Assembly (NCBI GenBank): GCA_017630995.1
Contig: JAGBUD010000112.1
Span: 1 to 9,354, forward strand
Length of the DNA: 9,354 nucleotides
Direction: 5' to 3'
Source of the DNA: Clostridia bacterium
Lineage (GTDB): Bacteria > Bacillota_A > Clostridia > Oscillospirales > CAG-272
Below, piece after piece: positions 1 to 7,248 of this stretch. The notes below the pieces were generated by a model that did not search any database, was not told the DNA's origin, and saw only the letters and a program-made list of their open reading frames with translations. How positions within the stretch are numbered: position 1 is the first letter of the stretch; each line of letters opens with the position of its first letter. The position numbers and the translations under genes are program-made.

Positions 1-3000
1 CTGCAGAGTCAAAGAGCGCGGTTATGGAAATTTACAAGAGAAGCATTAACGTAACCACCGCAAGTGAAAGCTTCGTATATGACGGACTTTTCCATACTAT
101 AAGCCCCAATGCTGAAAATATCCTTGTGCATACGTATTCGGATATACCCGCGCTTTGCGAAAATCACACTGTAAAAATTCTTTCGGTTGTAACGCTTCGC
201 TTTGTCGGCGATGTAGATAACGTTCCCGATTATATCAAGATATATGATGAATTGGGAACAGACGTAACCGAAAATTACGAGATAAACGAGTTTTACGGAA
301 AGCTCTCCGTAACACACCGCCCAATAACCGTCACAATGCTTGACGGAATTTGGGAATATAACGGAAAAATCCACACGGGTGCCTCCCTTGTCCCCTATTT
401 TGATATGGAATACACGGGAGACGCGCAAAAATCACCTCTCGCAAGCGGCGAGAGCATAACGATAGAATCTATCGGTGAGATAAAGAACGTTGGTCTTATC
501 TCTCACACCGCGGGCGGCATAACGATATCCGACGGAACAGAGAACACTACGTTTAACTACGATATAAATATAGTCGATGGCTCACTTGAGGTTTATCCGA
601 GAAAGGTCACCCTTGCGTCTCTCGGTGCAACCAAGGTTTATGATGCAGAGCCGCTCACCCGTCATATGTATGAGATAATTTCAGGCTCTCTTATAGACGG
701 CCACGAGTTGTTCGTTGAATTTAGCGGAACTCGCACAGACGCGGGTAACAGCGAAAACACCTTCTTCGCTTCTGCGGTTATGGAGGGTCTTGACGATATA
801 ATAAAGAACTACGAGTTCACTTATCAAAACGGCGTGCTTGAGGTAACGCAGCGTCCCATCACTCTCGTCGCAAACAGTAAAACCTACGTTTACGACGGAT
901 ATTATAAGTATGGCGTTGACGCGGGCTACTATATTCTCGATCCCACCTCGCTTCTCACCTCTCACGGACACACGGTGGAGGTTTTGTCCGATTCTGCTAT
1001 AATAGACGTCGGCACTCTTGATAACGCTATATCCAAAGTTATCATTACGGCAAATAATCTCGACGTAACGAAGAATTATTTGGTAAGCACCGAAATCGGA
1101 AAGCTCACCGTAACTCAACGTGAAATTGTTATAATTACAACCGACGTAAGCAAGGTATACGACGGAACTGCCCTTGAAAGCGGAAGCCTCGATAGCCTTT
1201 ATATGTACTATGCTCCAAACGGAGTGATAGACGATTCCACGTTTGCAATAAGCCCCGCTGATATTGCGTTTGCAGAGAAATGCTACATAACCTACGTCAG
1301 CGAAAGCGGCATGGAAAATACCTATCGCATAATTTCTCTCAAGAGAAGCGAAACAAATTCCGACGTTATTGGAAACTACATTATCTCATATAATTTCGGA
1401 ATAATGAGCATAACCAAGAAGGATATAACCGTCAGCGCAAAGGATCACACCTTTGTCTATAACGGAGAGTATCAGTCGGCTCCCGAAAACGATAACGTTG
1501 CGTTTGACCAATTTGAGCTTGGCGCGGGCAATCCCTATATCGAAGCGCAAACCAAGGGAAGTATTAAGAACGTCGGAAGCACGGAGCATACGCTAGACTC
1601 GGTATTTATATTCCTCTCGGACGGAACCGACGTAACCGAAAACTTTAATATTACGAAAAATTCGGGAACGCTCACCGTAATTCAGCGAGATATTACGGTA
1701 ATAACGCATAGCCTTGAAAAGATTTATGACGGAACTCCGCTTGACACAACGTTCGCATTTGACGTCTTTGGACTCGTTGAGGGTCATAGAGTTTCAAATT
1801 GGACGTTAACCGACTTGATAGAGGTTGGAACGGTGGATAACGTTATCGTCATAACGGAAATAAGAAACGGCAGCGAGAACGTAACCCCCAACTATAACAT
1901 CAATTACGAATACGGAACACTCAAAATTATTTCGGGTAAGATAACGGTTGAAACAGATTCCGCAGAAAAGGTTTACGACGGAACACCGCTCACTAAAAAC
2001 AACGGCTCTTGGTCGGGCGAGCTTCTTTCGGGACATAGCGTTTCTCTCACGGTTATCGGCTCTATCACCAATGCGGGAAGCATTGAAAACGGATATTCCA
2101 TTAAAATCACAAACGGTGACGAGGACGTTACCTACATGTATAAGGTAATCGAGAATTTGGGAACGCTTACCGTAACGAAAAAGGATATAACCGCATATTC
2201 CGCAAGCGACGAAAAGACGTATGACGGAACGGCGCTGACCAAGCAGCAGCTTGAAAGGGTTGACGGTCTTGTAAGCGGACATTCCGTAAGCTCCGTTGAA
2301 TATAGCGGAAAGCAGATTGACGTAGGCTCCTCGCCAAACTACTTTAACGTTAAGGTGATAATTGACGCAGAGGGAAATGACGTCACGGGTAACTATAACG
2401 TTATAATGAGCGAGGGAACTCTCACCGTAACCAAGCGCGCCATAACCGTAAGCACTGCAAATGCGGAAAAGATATTTGACGGCACGCCGCTCACAAACGG
2501 TCAGTGGAATATTTCTCTCGGCTCGCTTGTGAATAATCAGCAACTTACAGTCACCGTAACGGGAAGCATAACCGAAGTCGGCACCGCAGAGAACACCTTT
2601 ACGGCAGAGGTCTTTGCCAATGACGGAACGAACGTCAGCGGTAACTACGAGATATCGGCAGATAACGGAATTCTACGCGTCATTTCAGGCGAAATCCTTA
2701 TCGTAACAGGCTCCGACAGTAAGACCTACGACGCAACTGCGCTCGAGTGCCTTGACGCATATTTTGAGGGCGAGCTTCTTTCCGGTCACACCGTTAAAAT
2801 ATATCCCGTAGGTATGCAAATCGTCCCCGGAACGAGCGAGAATATCTTTAAGTATGAAATTCTTGACGAAAACGGCGTAGTCATTCAATCCGAATCAACT
2901 CCTTTCGACGAGCATATTTACTCAATTGCGGCTTTGCACGGTGAGCTTACCGTAACTCCTATCGGAATCGAAATAGTAACCGAGTCGGCAAATAAGCGCT

Positions 3001-4307
3001 ACGACGGAACGCCATTAACGCACCACGTATATGAAATAATCGGAACGGTTCTTGAGGGTCATTACGTTGTCGTTAACGTTACGGGAAGCAGAACCGAGGT
3101 CGGAACGAGCGACAATACCTTTACGTATCAGATATTCGATTCTGACGGAGTGCTTATTCACTCGTCTGATTCAACGGGCGAATTCAATTTCTACAACGTA
3201 CTGCAAACGTTCGGCGAATTGACTGTCGTATCGTCAACCAAAACCACAGTAACCGCGCAGTCCTTTGACGTTAGAAAGGAATACGACGGATTGCCCATAG
3301 ATAACGGAATCGTTGTTCTTAACGGTGAGCTTGCAAGCGGACATAGATTCGTTTACGAATTCGTTGACGTAAGTGACAGAATTCTTCCCTTTAAGGCGGA
3401 AAACAAATTCACCTGCAAGATTCTTGACGAGGACGGAAACGACGTTTCGGACGAGTATTACGTCGAAAAGATTTTCGGTGAGCTTGAGATAGAAAAGATA
3501 AAGATTGAAATAACCACAGGCTCTGCCTCGAAGTTCTACGACGGAACGCCCTTGACCTATGAAATTTATACGCATACGGGCGGCATTCTCCTTGACGGAC
3601 ACAAGATAATTATTTCGTTCACGGGAAGTCAAACAGAGGTTGGAACAAGCGATAACACGGCAGACGCATACGTTGCAGATGCAGACGGAAACCGCTTGGA
3701 CGAAATTTATGATGAGGTTAGCCTTGTGTTCGGTGAGCTTACGGTAATTAAACCCAAGGTTGTCATAAGCCCCTATGAGCTTCAAAAGAAATATACAGGC
3801 GAAGCGCACGTTTATTCTAATTATTATTCGAATTCTTGGCGCAACGTTTGGGTTTCCGAGGGAAAGGAATATCTCCCTGCGGGATATATGATTGAGGCTG
3901 AAGTTTCAGGTGAGAGAACCAAGGTCGGAGAAACCGCACTTACGGTTAAGTGGGTAAGAATTTACGACAAGGACGGAAACGATATAACCGAAACGTTTGA
4001 GGTTGTAACCGAGGAATCGGTACTTACCGTTTTGAAGATTAACATCACAATATCCTCGGATTCCAAAACCAAGGAATACGACGGACAGAGCCTAAAGGCT
4101 CCCAACCATTACATAAGCGTCGGCGAGTTGTTCAAGGGACACACCTACACCGCAACGGTTGATAAGGCGGTAGTCAGACCGGGAACGTATGAAAACACCA
4201 TCAAGAACGTGGTGATAATAGATAGCGCGACAGGTGAAGACGTTACCGATTATTACGAGATAACTCTTGACCACGGAACGTTGACGATTACAGAGGTTGA
4301 CGAATAA
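1..4307 (+). CDS. Giant MBG/YDG-repeat surface protein, 3' part (N-terminus outside window)
   Basis: This is a predicted extracellular, Ig-like tandem-repeat protein, probably a stalk or adhesin-like surface protein; its ligand is unknown. About 1434 residues are visible. They form 16 repeats of 82-100 residues, each running: beta strand (like DITV), a K-x-Y-D-G-T-P-L motif, a G-H-x-V segment, G-S-x-T-x-V-G-T-x-x-N-T, D-G-x-D-V-T-x-N-Y, and a closing G-T-L-T-V-T strand. This matches the YDG/MBG bacterial Ig-like families. The ATG at 24 is not the start. The frame is open to base 3, no ribosome binding site precedes it, and the residues around it (AVMEIYKRSINV) align with the G-T-L-T-V-T-K-R-A-I-T-V junction between repeats, so a preceding repeat is cut by the window edge. 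The C-terminus stops right after repeat 16 (TITEVDE), with no LPXTG motif, SLH domain, dockerin or membrane helix. Secretion signal and any anchor must be N-terminal or absent. Only four cysteines are visible. The domain family is secure; function is inference. Confidence 0.9.
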   Translation, partial: AESKSAVMEIYKRSINVTTASESFVYDGLFHTISPNAENILVHTYSDIPALCENHTVKILSVVTLRFVGDVDNVPDYIKIYDELGTDVTENYEINEFYGKLSVTHRPITVTMLDGIWEYNGKIHTGASLVPYFDMEYTGDAQKSPLASGESITIESIGEIKNVGLISHTAGGITISDGTENTTFNYDINIVDGSLEVYPRKVTLASLGATKVYDAEPLTRHMYEIISGSLIDGHELFVEFSGTRTDAGNSENTFFASAVMEGLDDIIKNYEFTYQNGVLEVTQRPITLVANSKTYVYDGYYKYGVDAGYYILDPTSLLTSHGHTVEVLSDSAIIDVGTLDNAISKVIITANNLDVTKNYLVSTEIGKLTVTQREIVIITTDVSKVYDGTALESGSLDSLYMYYAPNGVIDDSTFAISPADIAFAEKCYITYVSESGMENTYRIISLKRSETNSDVIGNYIISYNFGIMSITKKDITVSAKDHTFVYNGEYQSAPENDNVAFDQFELGAGNPYIEAQTKGSIKNVGSTEHTLDSVFIFLSDGTDVTENFNITKNSGTLTVIQRDITVITHSLEKIYDGTPLDTTFAFDVFGLVEGHRVSNWTLTDLIEVGTVDNVIVITEIRNGSENVTPNYNINYEYGTLKIISGKITVETDSAEKVYDGTPLTKNNGSWSGELLSGHSVSLTVIGSITNAGSIENGYSIKITNGDEDVTYMYKVIENLGTLTVTKKDITAYSASDEKTYDGTALTKQQLERVDGLVSGHSVSSVEYSGKQIDVGSSPNYFNVKVIIDAEGNDVTGNYNVIMSEGTLTVTKRAITVSTANAEKIFDGTPLTNGQWNISLGSLVNNQQLTVTVTGSITEVGTAENTFTAEVFANDGTNVSGNYEISADNGILRVISGEILIVTGSDSKTYDATALECLDAYFEGELLSGHTVKIYPVGMQIVPGTSENIFKYEILDENGVVIQSESTPFDEHIYSIAALHGELTVTPIGIEIVTESANKRYDGTPLTHHVYEIIGTVLEGHYVVVNVTGSRTEVGTSDNTFTYQIFDSDGVLIHSSDSTGEFNFYNVLQTFGELTVVSSTKTTVTAQSFDVRKEYDGLPIDNGIVVLNGELASGHRFVYEFVDVSDRILPFKAENKFTCKILDEDGNDVSDEYYVEKIFGELEIEKIKIEITTGSASKFYDGTPLTYEIYTHTGGILLDGHKIIISFTGSQTEVGTSDNTADAYVADADGNRLDEIYDEVSLVFGELTVIKPKVVISPYELQKKYTGEAHVYSNYYSNSWRNVWVSEGKEYLPAGYMIEAEVSGERTKVGETALTVKWVRIYDKDGNDITETFEVVTEESVLTVLKINITISSDSKTKEYDGQSLKAPNHYISVGELFKGHTYTATVDKAVVRPGTYENTIKNVVIIDSATGEDVTDYYEITLDHGTLTITEVDE
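42..4307 (+). repeat. Array of 16 tandem MBG/YDG protein repeats
   Basis: Repeat boundaries, each placed at the first strand before the Y-D-G motif, are: R1 42-320, R2 321-602, R3 603-854, R4 855-1121, R5 1122-1421, R6 1422-1688, R7 1689-1937, R8 1938-2183, R9 2184-2438, R10 2439-2690, R11 2691-2963, R12 2964-3236, R13 3237-3500, R14 3501-3755, R15 3756-4040, R16 4041-4307. R7-R14 keep the motif best. R1, R2, R4, R6 and R15 carry a divergent Y-[DNT]-G box without T-P-L. At DNA level the copies are well diverged; only short blocks recur, such as TACGACGGAAC, and a shared GGCGAGCTTCTTTC block in R8 and R11. The array is therefore old and not a recent slippage expansion. Confidence 0.88.
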
Positions 4308-4324
4308 AAAAACAAATATTTTTC

Positions 4325-4361
4325 ACGGCAGCGTTTATTTTATAAATGCTGCCGTTTTTTT
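4325..4361 (+). terminator. Rho-independent terminator of the repeat-protein gene
   Basis: A 13-bp stem (4325-4337 with 4343-4355, one G-U pair) closes a 5-base loop and is followed by a seven-T run at 4355-4361. It begins 17 bases after the TAA at 4305-4307. The hairpin also covers the stop codon (4335-4337) and last few codons of the convergent flippase gene. In the leftward direction the U-run is not adjacent to the stem (GAAAAATATTTG intervenes), so it should end rightward transcription better than leftward. Confidence 0.9.
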
Positions 4362-5750
4362 CATTTGCGGAAGCAGCAAAAGTGTGAGTGCCGCGGCAAA
4401 AACACCTCTTGCAAATACCGAATGAGTCAGCATTGACAAAACGGTTGCCGAAATGGAAAGAAGAAAAATGCAGATTAAAATTTCCCAAAGGGGAAGCCTT
4501 GCGTGCCGAAATTTAAATTTTATTATTAAGGAATAGAAAAGCAGCACAACGGCGCAAGATAAGAGAAGTGCAAGCTGCGAAAAGGCAAATCCGAGCCTCA
4601 ATGTCAGTGAAAGGTTTAGAATAAGCGAGCATGCCGCTCCGCAAAAGGAGCCGAGCGTGACCAAATACGTTTTCTTATAATAAGATATAACAGAAGAAAA
4701 AACGTTTATAAGAAAGCTTATTGCGCAGGATATGGCTATGGGGTAAACCGCCGTCAGCGCTTCGGAATAGCTCCTTGGTGCTAGAATGGAAATCCCCTCG
4801 GGGCAAAAGGCAAGAAAAATAAGAATGATAATGCAAAGCGGGCGGAGAATTGAGAGTATAATGGGGTAGATTTTTTCGTCTCCCCCCGTCTGCGCAAGCT
4901 TTCGGTTTATCCAAGGAATTAGGGAAGACTGCACCCCGTGTGTAAAAAGATTCGGCAAAAAGCCAAGCGAGCCCGCAATGGCGAGCAGCGCAACCTCTCT
5001 GCTCGAAAATAGCTTTCCAACGAAAATTTTTCCGCTTTGGAATATGAGAGCAACAAACAGATAGTGAAAAACCGTCGGCAGTGAGTATTTTAAAACGAAT
5101 CGCCAAATATCCGCGTCAAAGAATTTAAAACGCGCGTTTTTGGCTATCGAGAAAAGAACGGGAATGGCAAAGGCAAGGGAAATTGCAAGGTGCGCGTATA
5201 TTCGCGCAAGCTCGGGGTGGCTTGTCGTTTTAATTAGAAAAACGGATATCAATGGCGCGGCAAGGGAATTTGCCGCGCTGTAAAGCAGAAAAAGGCGTGT
5301 GCTGTATAAAAACTTTTTTTCCGAAAGCTTAACGGCAAAAATTCCGCTTGCCGCGCAGTCTATGAAAATAATTAATGAAAGCTTGGCGCCAAGCTCGGTT
5401 ATTTTATCGAAGAAATCAAAGGCAAGGAAATAAACGGCGCTTGATAGGAATACTTGTCCGAGTATTATTCCCGTTGCCGCTCCTATAAACTTTTTTGAGT
5501 CCTCAAATTCGCGCAGACCGCGGTATATTGCGTTTCCCGAAATTTCCAAGGTAACGAAAACGGAAAAAATTCCGATATAGCTCATATAGAGTGCGTAGCT
5601 TCCGTATTCGCTCGGAGGGAGCAGACGCGTGTATATCGGTGTGAATATCAAGGCGCAGCCTTTTTCGAAAAATGCGGCGGCGGTAAACCAAAATGCAGCC
5701 CTCGCGGGTAGATTGAATTTATGTTTGAAATTTGCTGTTTTTGCTTTCAT
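4335..5750 (-). CDS. Polysaccharide/oligosaccharide flippase (Wzx-like, MOP superfamily)
   Basis: This is a predicted inner-membrane transporter that flips lipid-linked oligosaccharide units across the membrane for surface polysaccharide or wall glycan assembly. The 471-residue protein has about 14 hydrophobic segments (roughly 16-38, 51-71, 89-113, 121-141, 148-172, 185-204, 223-243, 252-272, 297-322, 332-355, 361-385, 387-411, 420-442, 446-463). Its N-terminus has the family signature: A-F-W-F-T near 19-23, then K-G then T-P-I-Y-T-R-L-L-P-P-S-E-Y-G at 37-50. Length is normal for the family. The ATG at 5750 is supported by AAGGG (5762-5758) seven bases upstream. No glycosyltransferase or polymerase is in the window, so the substrate cannot be assigned and the gene looks like an orphan flippase. 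Near its start Lys is coded AAA, unlike the mostly AAG gdhA, which may reflect lower expression. A related lipid II or teichoic-acid type exporter of the same fold is possible. Confidence 0.9.
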   Translation of the reverse strand: MKAKTANFKHKFNLPARAAFWFTAAAFFEKGCALIFTPIYTRLLPPSEYGSYALYMSYIGIFSVFVTLEISGNAIYRGLREFEDSKKFIGAATGIILGQVFLSSAVYFLAFDFFDKITELGAKLSLIIFIDCAASGIFAVKLSEKKFLYSTRLFLLYSAANSLAAPLISVFLIKTTSHPELARIYAHLAISLAFAIPVLFSIAKNARFKFFDADIWRFVLKYSLPTVFHYLFVALIFQSGKIFVGKLFSSREVALLAIAGSLGFLPNLFTHGVQSSLIPWINRKLAQTGGDEKIYPIILSILRPLCIIILIFLAFCPEGISILAPRSYSEALTAVYPIAISCAISFLINVFSSVISYYKKTYLVTLGSFCGAACSLILNLSLTLRLGFAFSQLALLLSCAVVLLFYSLIIKFKFRHARLPLWEILICIFLLSISATVLSMLTHSVFARGVFAAALTLLLLPQMKKTAAFIK

Positions 5751-5793
5751 TTTGCCGCCCTTCGCGTATTTTTACTTATTTTATCCAAAAAAA

Positions 5794-5821
5794 ATTATAA
5801 TATTTAAAGAAAAAAACGCAA
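5794..5821 (-). promoter_or_regulatory. Predicted promoter of the flippase gene
   Basis: Read leftward, TTGCGT (5821-5816) and a perfect TATAAT (5799-5794) are separated by 16 bases. Transcription would start near 5787, giving a leader of about 37 bases before the ATG at 5750. The -10 lies in an AT-rich stretch that also reads TATAAT on the + strand (5796-5801), so this call is less certain than the gdhA promoter. Confidence 0.45.
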
Positions 5822-5829
5822 AATTCCTC

Positions 5830-5858
5830 TTGCGCATCGTATAAAAGTGTGCTAAAAT
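5830..5858 (+). promoter_or_regulatory. Predicted extended -10 promoter of gdhA operon
   Basis: TTGCGC (5830-5835), a 17-base spacer and TAAAAT (5853-5858), preceded by TGC (5850-5852), form an extended -10 element. The predicted transcription start is near 5865, giving a leader of about 34 bases. No operator or riboswitch is evident in the leader. The -35 box faces the flippase -35 box only eight bases away. Confidence 0.6.
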
Positions 5859-5883
5859 ATACTCATTTAAATCTAAATTGTTA

Positions 5884-5890
5884 AGAGAGG
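5884..5890 (+). promoter_or_regulatory. gdhA ribosome binding site
   Basis: AGAGAGG ends eight bases before the ATG at 5899. It decides the start: the upstream in-frame TTG at 5878 would place this site inside the gene and add seven residues not expected in the family. Confidence 0.75.
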
Positions 5891-5898
5891 TATTAATT

Positions 5899-7248
5899 AT
5901 GTTTAAGTCAGCATATCTAAACGACTTAATGTTGAGAGTTGAAAAAAGAAACCCCGGCGAGCCTGAATTCCATCAGACAGTTCGCGAAGTTCTCGAATCT
6001 ATCGAGCCCGTTCTCGAAAAGCGCCCCGATTATATCACAAGCGGTGTTGTTGAAAGAATGGTTGAGCCGGAAAGAATTATAAAGTTCAGAGTTCCGTGGG
6101 TAGACGATAACGGTAACGTTCAGGTTAACCGTGGCTTCCGTATTCAGTTTAACAGCGCAATCGGTCCTTACAAGGGCGGTCTTCGCTTCCACCCCTCCGT
6201 ATACGAGGGAATTATAAAGTTCCTCGGATTTGAGCAGACCTTTAAGAACTCCCTCACAGGTCTTCCTATGGGCGGCGGTAAGGGCGGCTCCGACTTCGAT
6301 CCCAAGGGCAAGAGCGACGCTGAAGTTATGAGATTCTGCCAGAGCTTTATGACCGAGCTTGAAAGATACATCGGCGCAGATTGCGACGTTCCCGCAGGTG
6401 ATATCGGCGTTGGCGCAAGAGAAATCGGATATCTTTTTGGTCAGTATAAGAGACTTCGCAACGAGTTCACGGGCGTTCTTACGGGTAAGGGAATTCCTTA
6501 CGGCGGCTCGCTTGTAAGACCTGAAGCAACGGGTTACGGTGCAGTATATTACACCGTTGAGCTTCTCAAGCACTTTGGTGACTCCATCGAGGGCAAGACC
6601 TTTGCGGTTTCTGGATTTGGTAACGTTGCATGGGGTACCGTTAAAAAGGTAACCGCGCTTGGCGGAAAGGTTGTTGCTATCTCCGGCCCCGATGGCTACG
6701 TTTACGATCCCGACGGAATCAACACCGAGGAAAAGATTAACTATATGCTCGAAATGCGTGCTTCCTGCCGCAACAGAGTTGAGGACTATGCAGATAAATT
6801 CGGCGTTAAGTTCTTCCCCGGCGAGAAGCCTTGGGGCGTTAAGGCTGATATACTTATGCCTTGCGCAACGCAGAATGAGGTTAGCCTTGCAGACGCTGAA
6901 AAGATAGTTGCAAACGGCACCAAGTACTATATCGAGGTTTCCAATATGCCCACCACCGATGAGGCAATGGCATACCTCAAGAAGAATAACGTTATCATCG
7001 CTCCCTCAAAGGCAGTTAACGCGGGCGGCGTTTCCGTTTCGGGTCTTGAAATGTCTCAGAACTCAATGCGTTACAGCTGGAGCGCAGAAGAGGTTGACGA
7101 AAAGCTCAAGGGCATTATGAAGAATATCTTTGAGTCATCTCTCAAGGCTGCAAACGAATACGGCTTTGGCGACGACCTTGTAGCAGGTGCAAATATTGCG
7201 GGCTTCATCAAGGTTGCGGAAGCTATGCTTGCTCAAGGCGTGGTATAA
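5899..7248 (+). CDS. gdhA: Glutamate dehydrogenase, hexameric, probably NAD-dependent
   Basis: This cytosolic enzyme interconverts L-glutamate and 2-oxoglutarate plus ammonium with a nicotinamide cofactor. From the ATG at 5899 it is 449 residues, normal for the small hexameric class (about 450). Visible landmarks are Y-K-G-G-L-R-F at 91-97 (K92), Lys116, the catalytic-lysine motif G-G-G-K-G-G-S-D-F at 125-133 (K128), P-A-G-D-I-G-V-G at 165-172 (D168), R-P-E-A-T-G-Y-G at 207-214, the Rossmann turn S-G-F-G-N-V-A at 238-244, and N-A-G-G-V-S-V-S-G-L-E-M at 374-385. The coenzyme segment reads S-G-P-D-G-Y-V-Y-D (262-270). Phe240, Pro264 and Asp265 match the residues that give NAD preference in Clostridium symbiosum GDH, while NADP enzymes usually have Ser there. 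NAD use, and so a likely role in glutamate fermentation, is inferred from this. It is first in an operon and overlaps the next gene by one base. Confidence 0.97.
   Translation: MFKSAYLNDLMLRVEKRNPGEPEFHQTVREVLESIEPVLEKRPDYITSGVVERMVEPERIIKFRVPWVDDNGNVQVNRGFRIQFNSAIGPYKGGLRFHPSVYEGIIKFLGFEQTFKNSLTGLPMGGGKGGSDFDPKGKSDAEVMRFCQSFMTELERYIGADCDVPAGDIGVGAREIGYLFGQYKRLRNEFTGVLTGKGIPYGGSLVRPEATGYGAVYYTVELLKHFGDSIEGKTFAVSGFGNVAWGTVKKVTALGGKVVAISGPDGYVYDPDGINTEEKINYMLEMRASCRNRVEDYADKFGVKFFPGEKPWGVKADILMPCATQNEVSLADAEKIVANGTKYYIEVSNMPTTDEAMAYLKKNNVIIAPSKAVNAGGVSVSGLEMSQNSMRYSWSAEEVDEKLKGIMKNIFESSLKAANEYGFGDDLVAGANIAGFIKVAEAMLAQGVV

Noticed and set aside
1..6. CTGCAG restriction-type palindrome at the window edge
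   Set aside because: A six-base palindrome at an arbitrary window boundary carries no information about biology here.
1948..2148. 66-residue + strand frame inside the repeat gene
   Set aside because: Out-of-frame shadow of repeats R8-R9 with no start signals.
9..3809. Several minus-strand open frames of 60-245 residues opposite the repeat protein
   Set aside because: They are antisense shadows of a long, biased coding frame, have no ribosome binding sites or domains, and recur with the repeat pattern.
42..4307. Possible CRISPR-like or recent DNA tandem repeat array
   Set aside because: Repeat period is about 250-300 bases and conservation is at protein level; there are no identical short repeats with unique spacers.
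4675..5106. 143-residue minus-strand frame inside the flippase gene
   Set aside because: Alternate frame of the flippase; composition is not membrane-like and it has no family signature.
5629..5844. 71-residue + strand frame over the flippase start and promoter gap
   Set aside because: Antisense to the flippase N-terminus, runs through the predicted divergent promoters, and has no ribosome binding site.
5926..6573. 215-residue minus-strand frame opposite gdhA
   Set aside because: Shadow of a strongly biased, clearly real gdhA.
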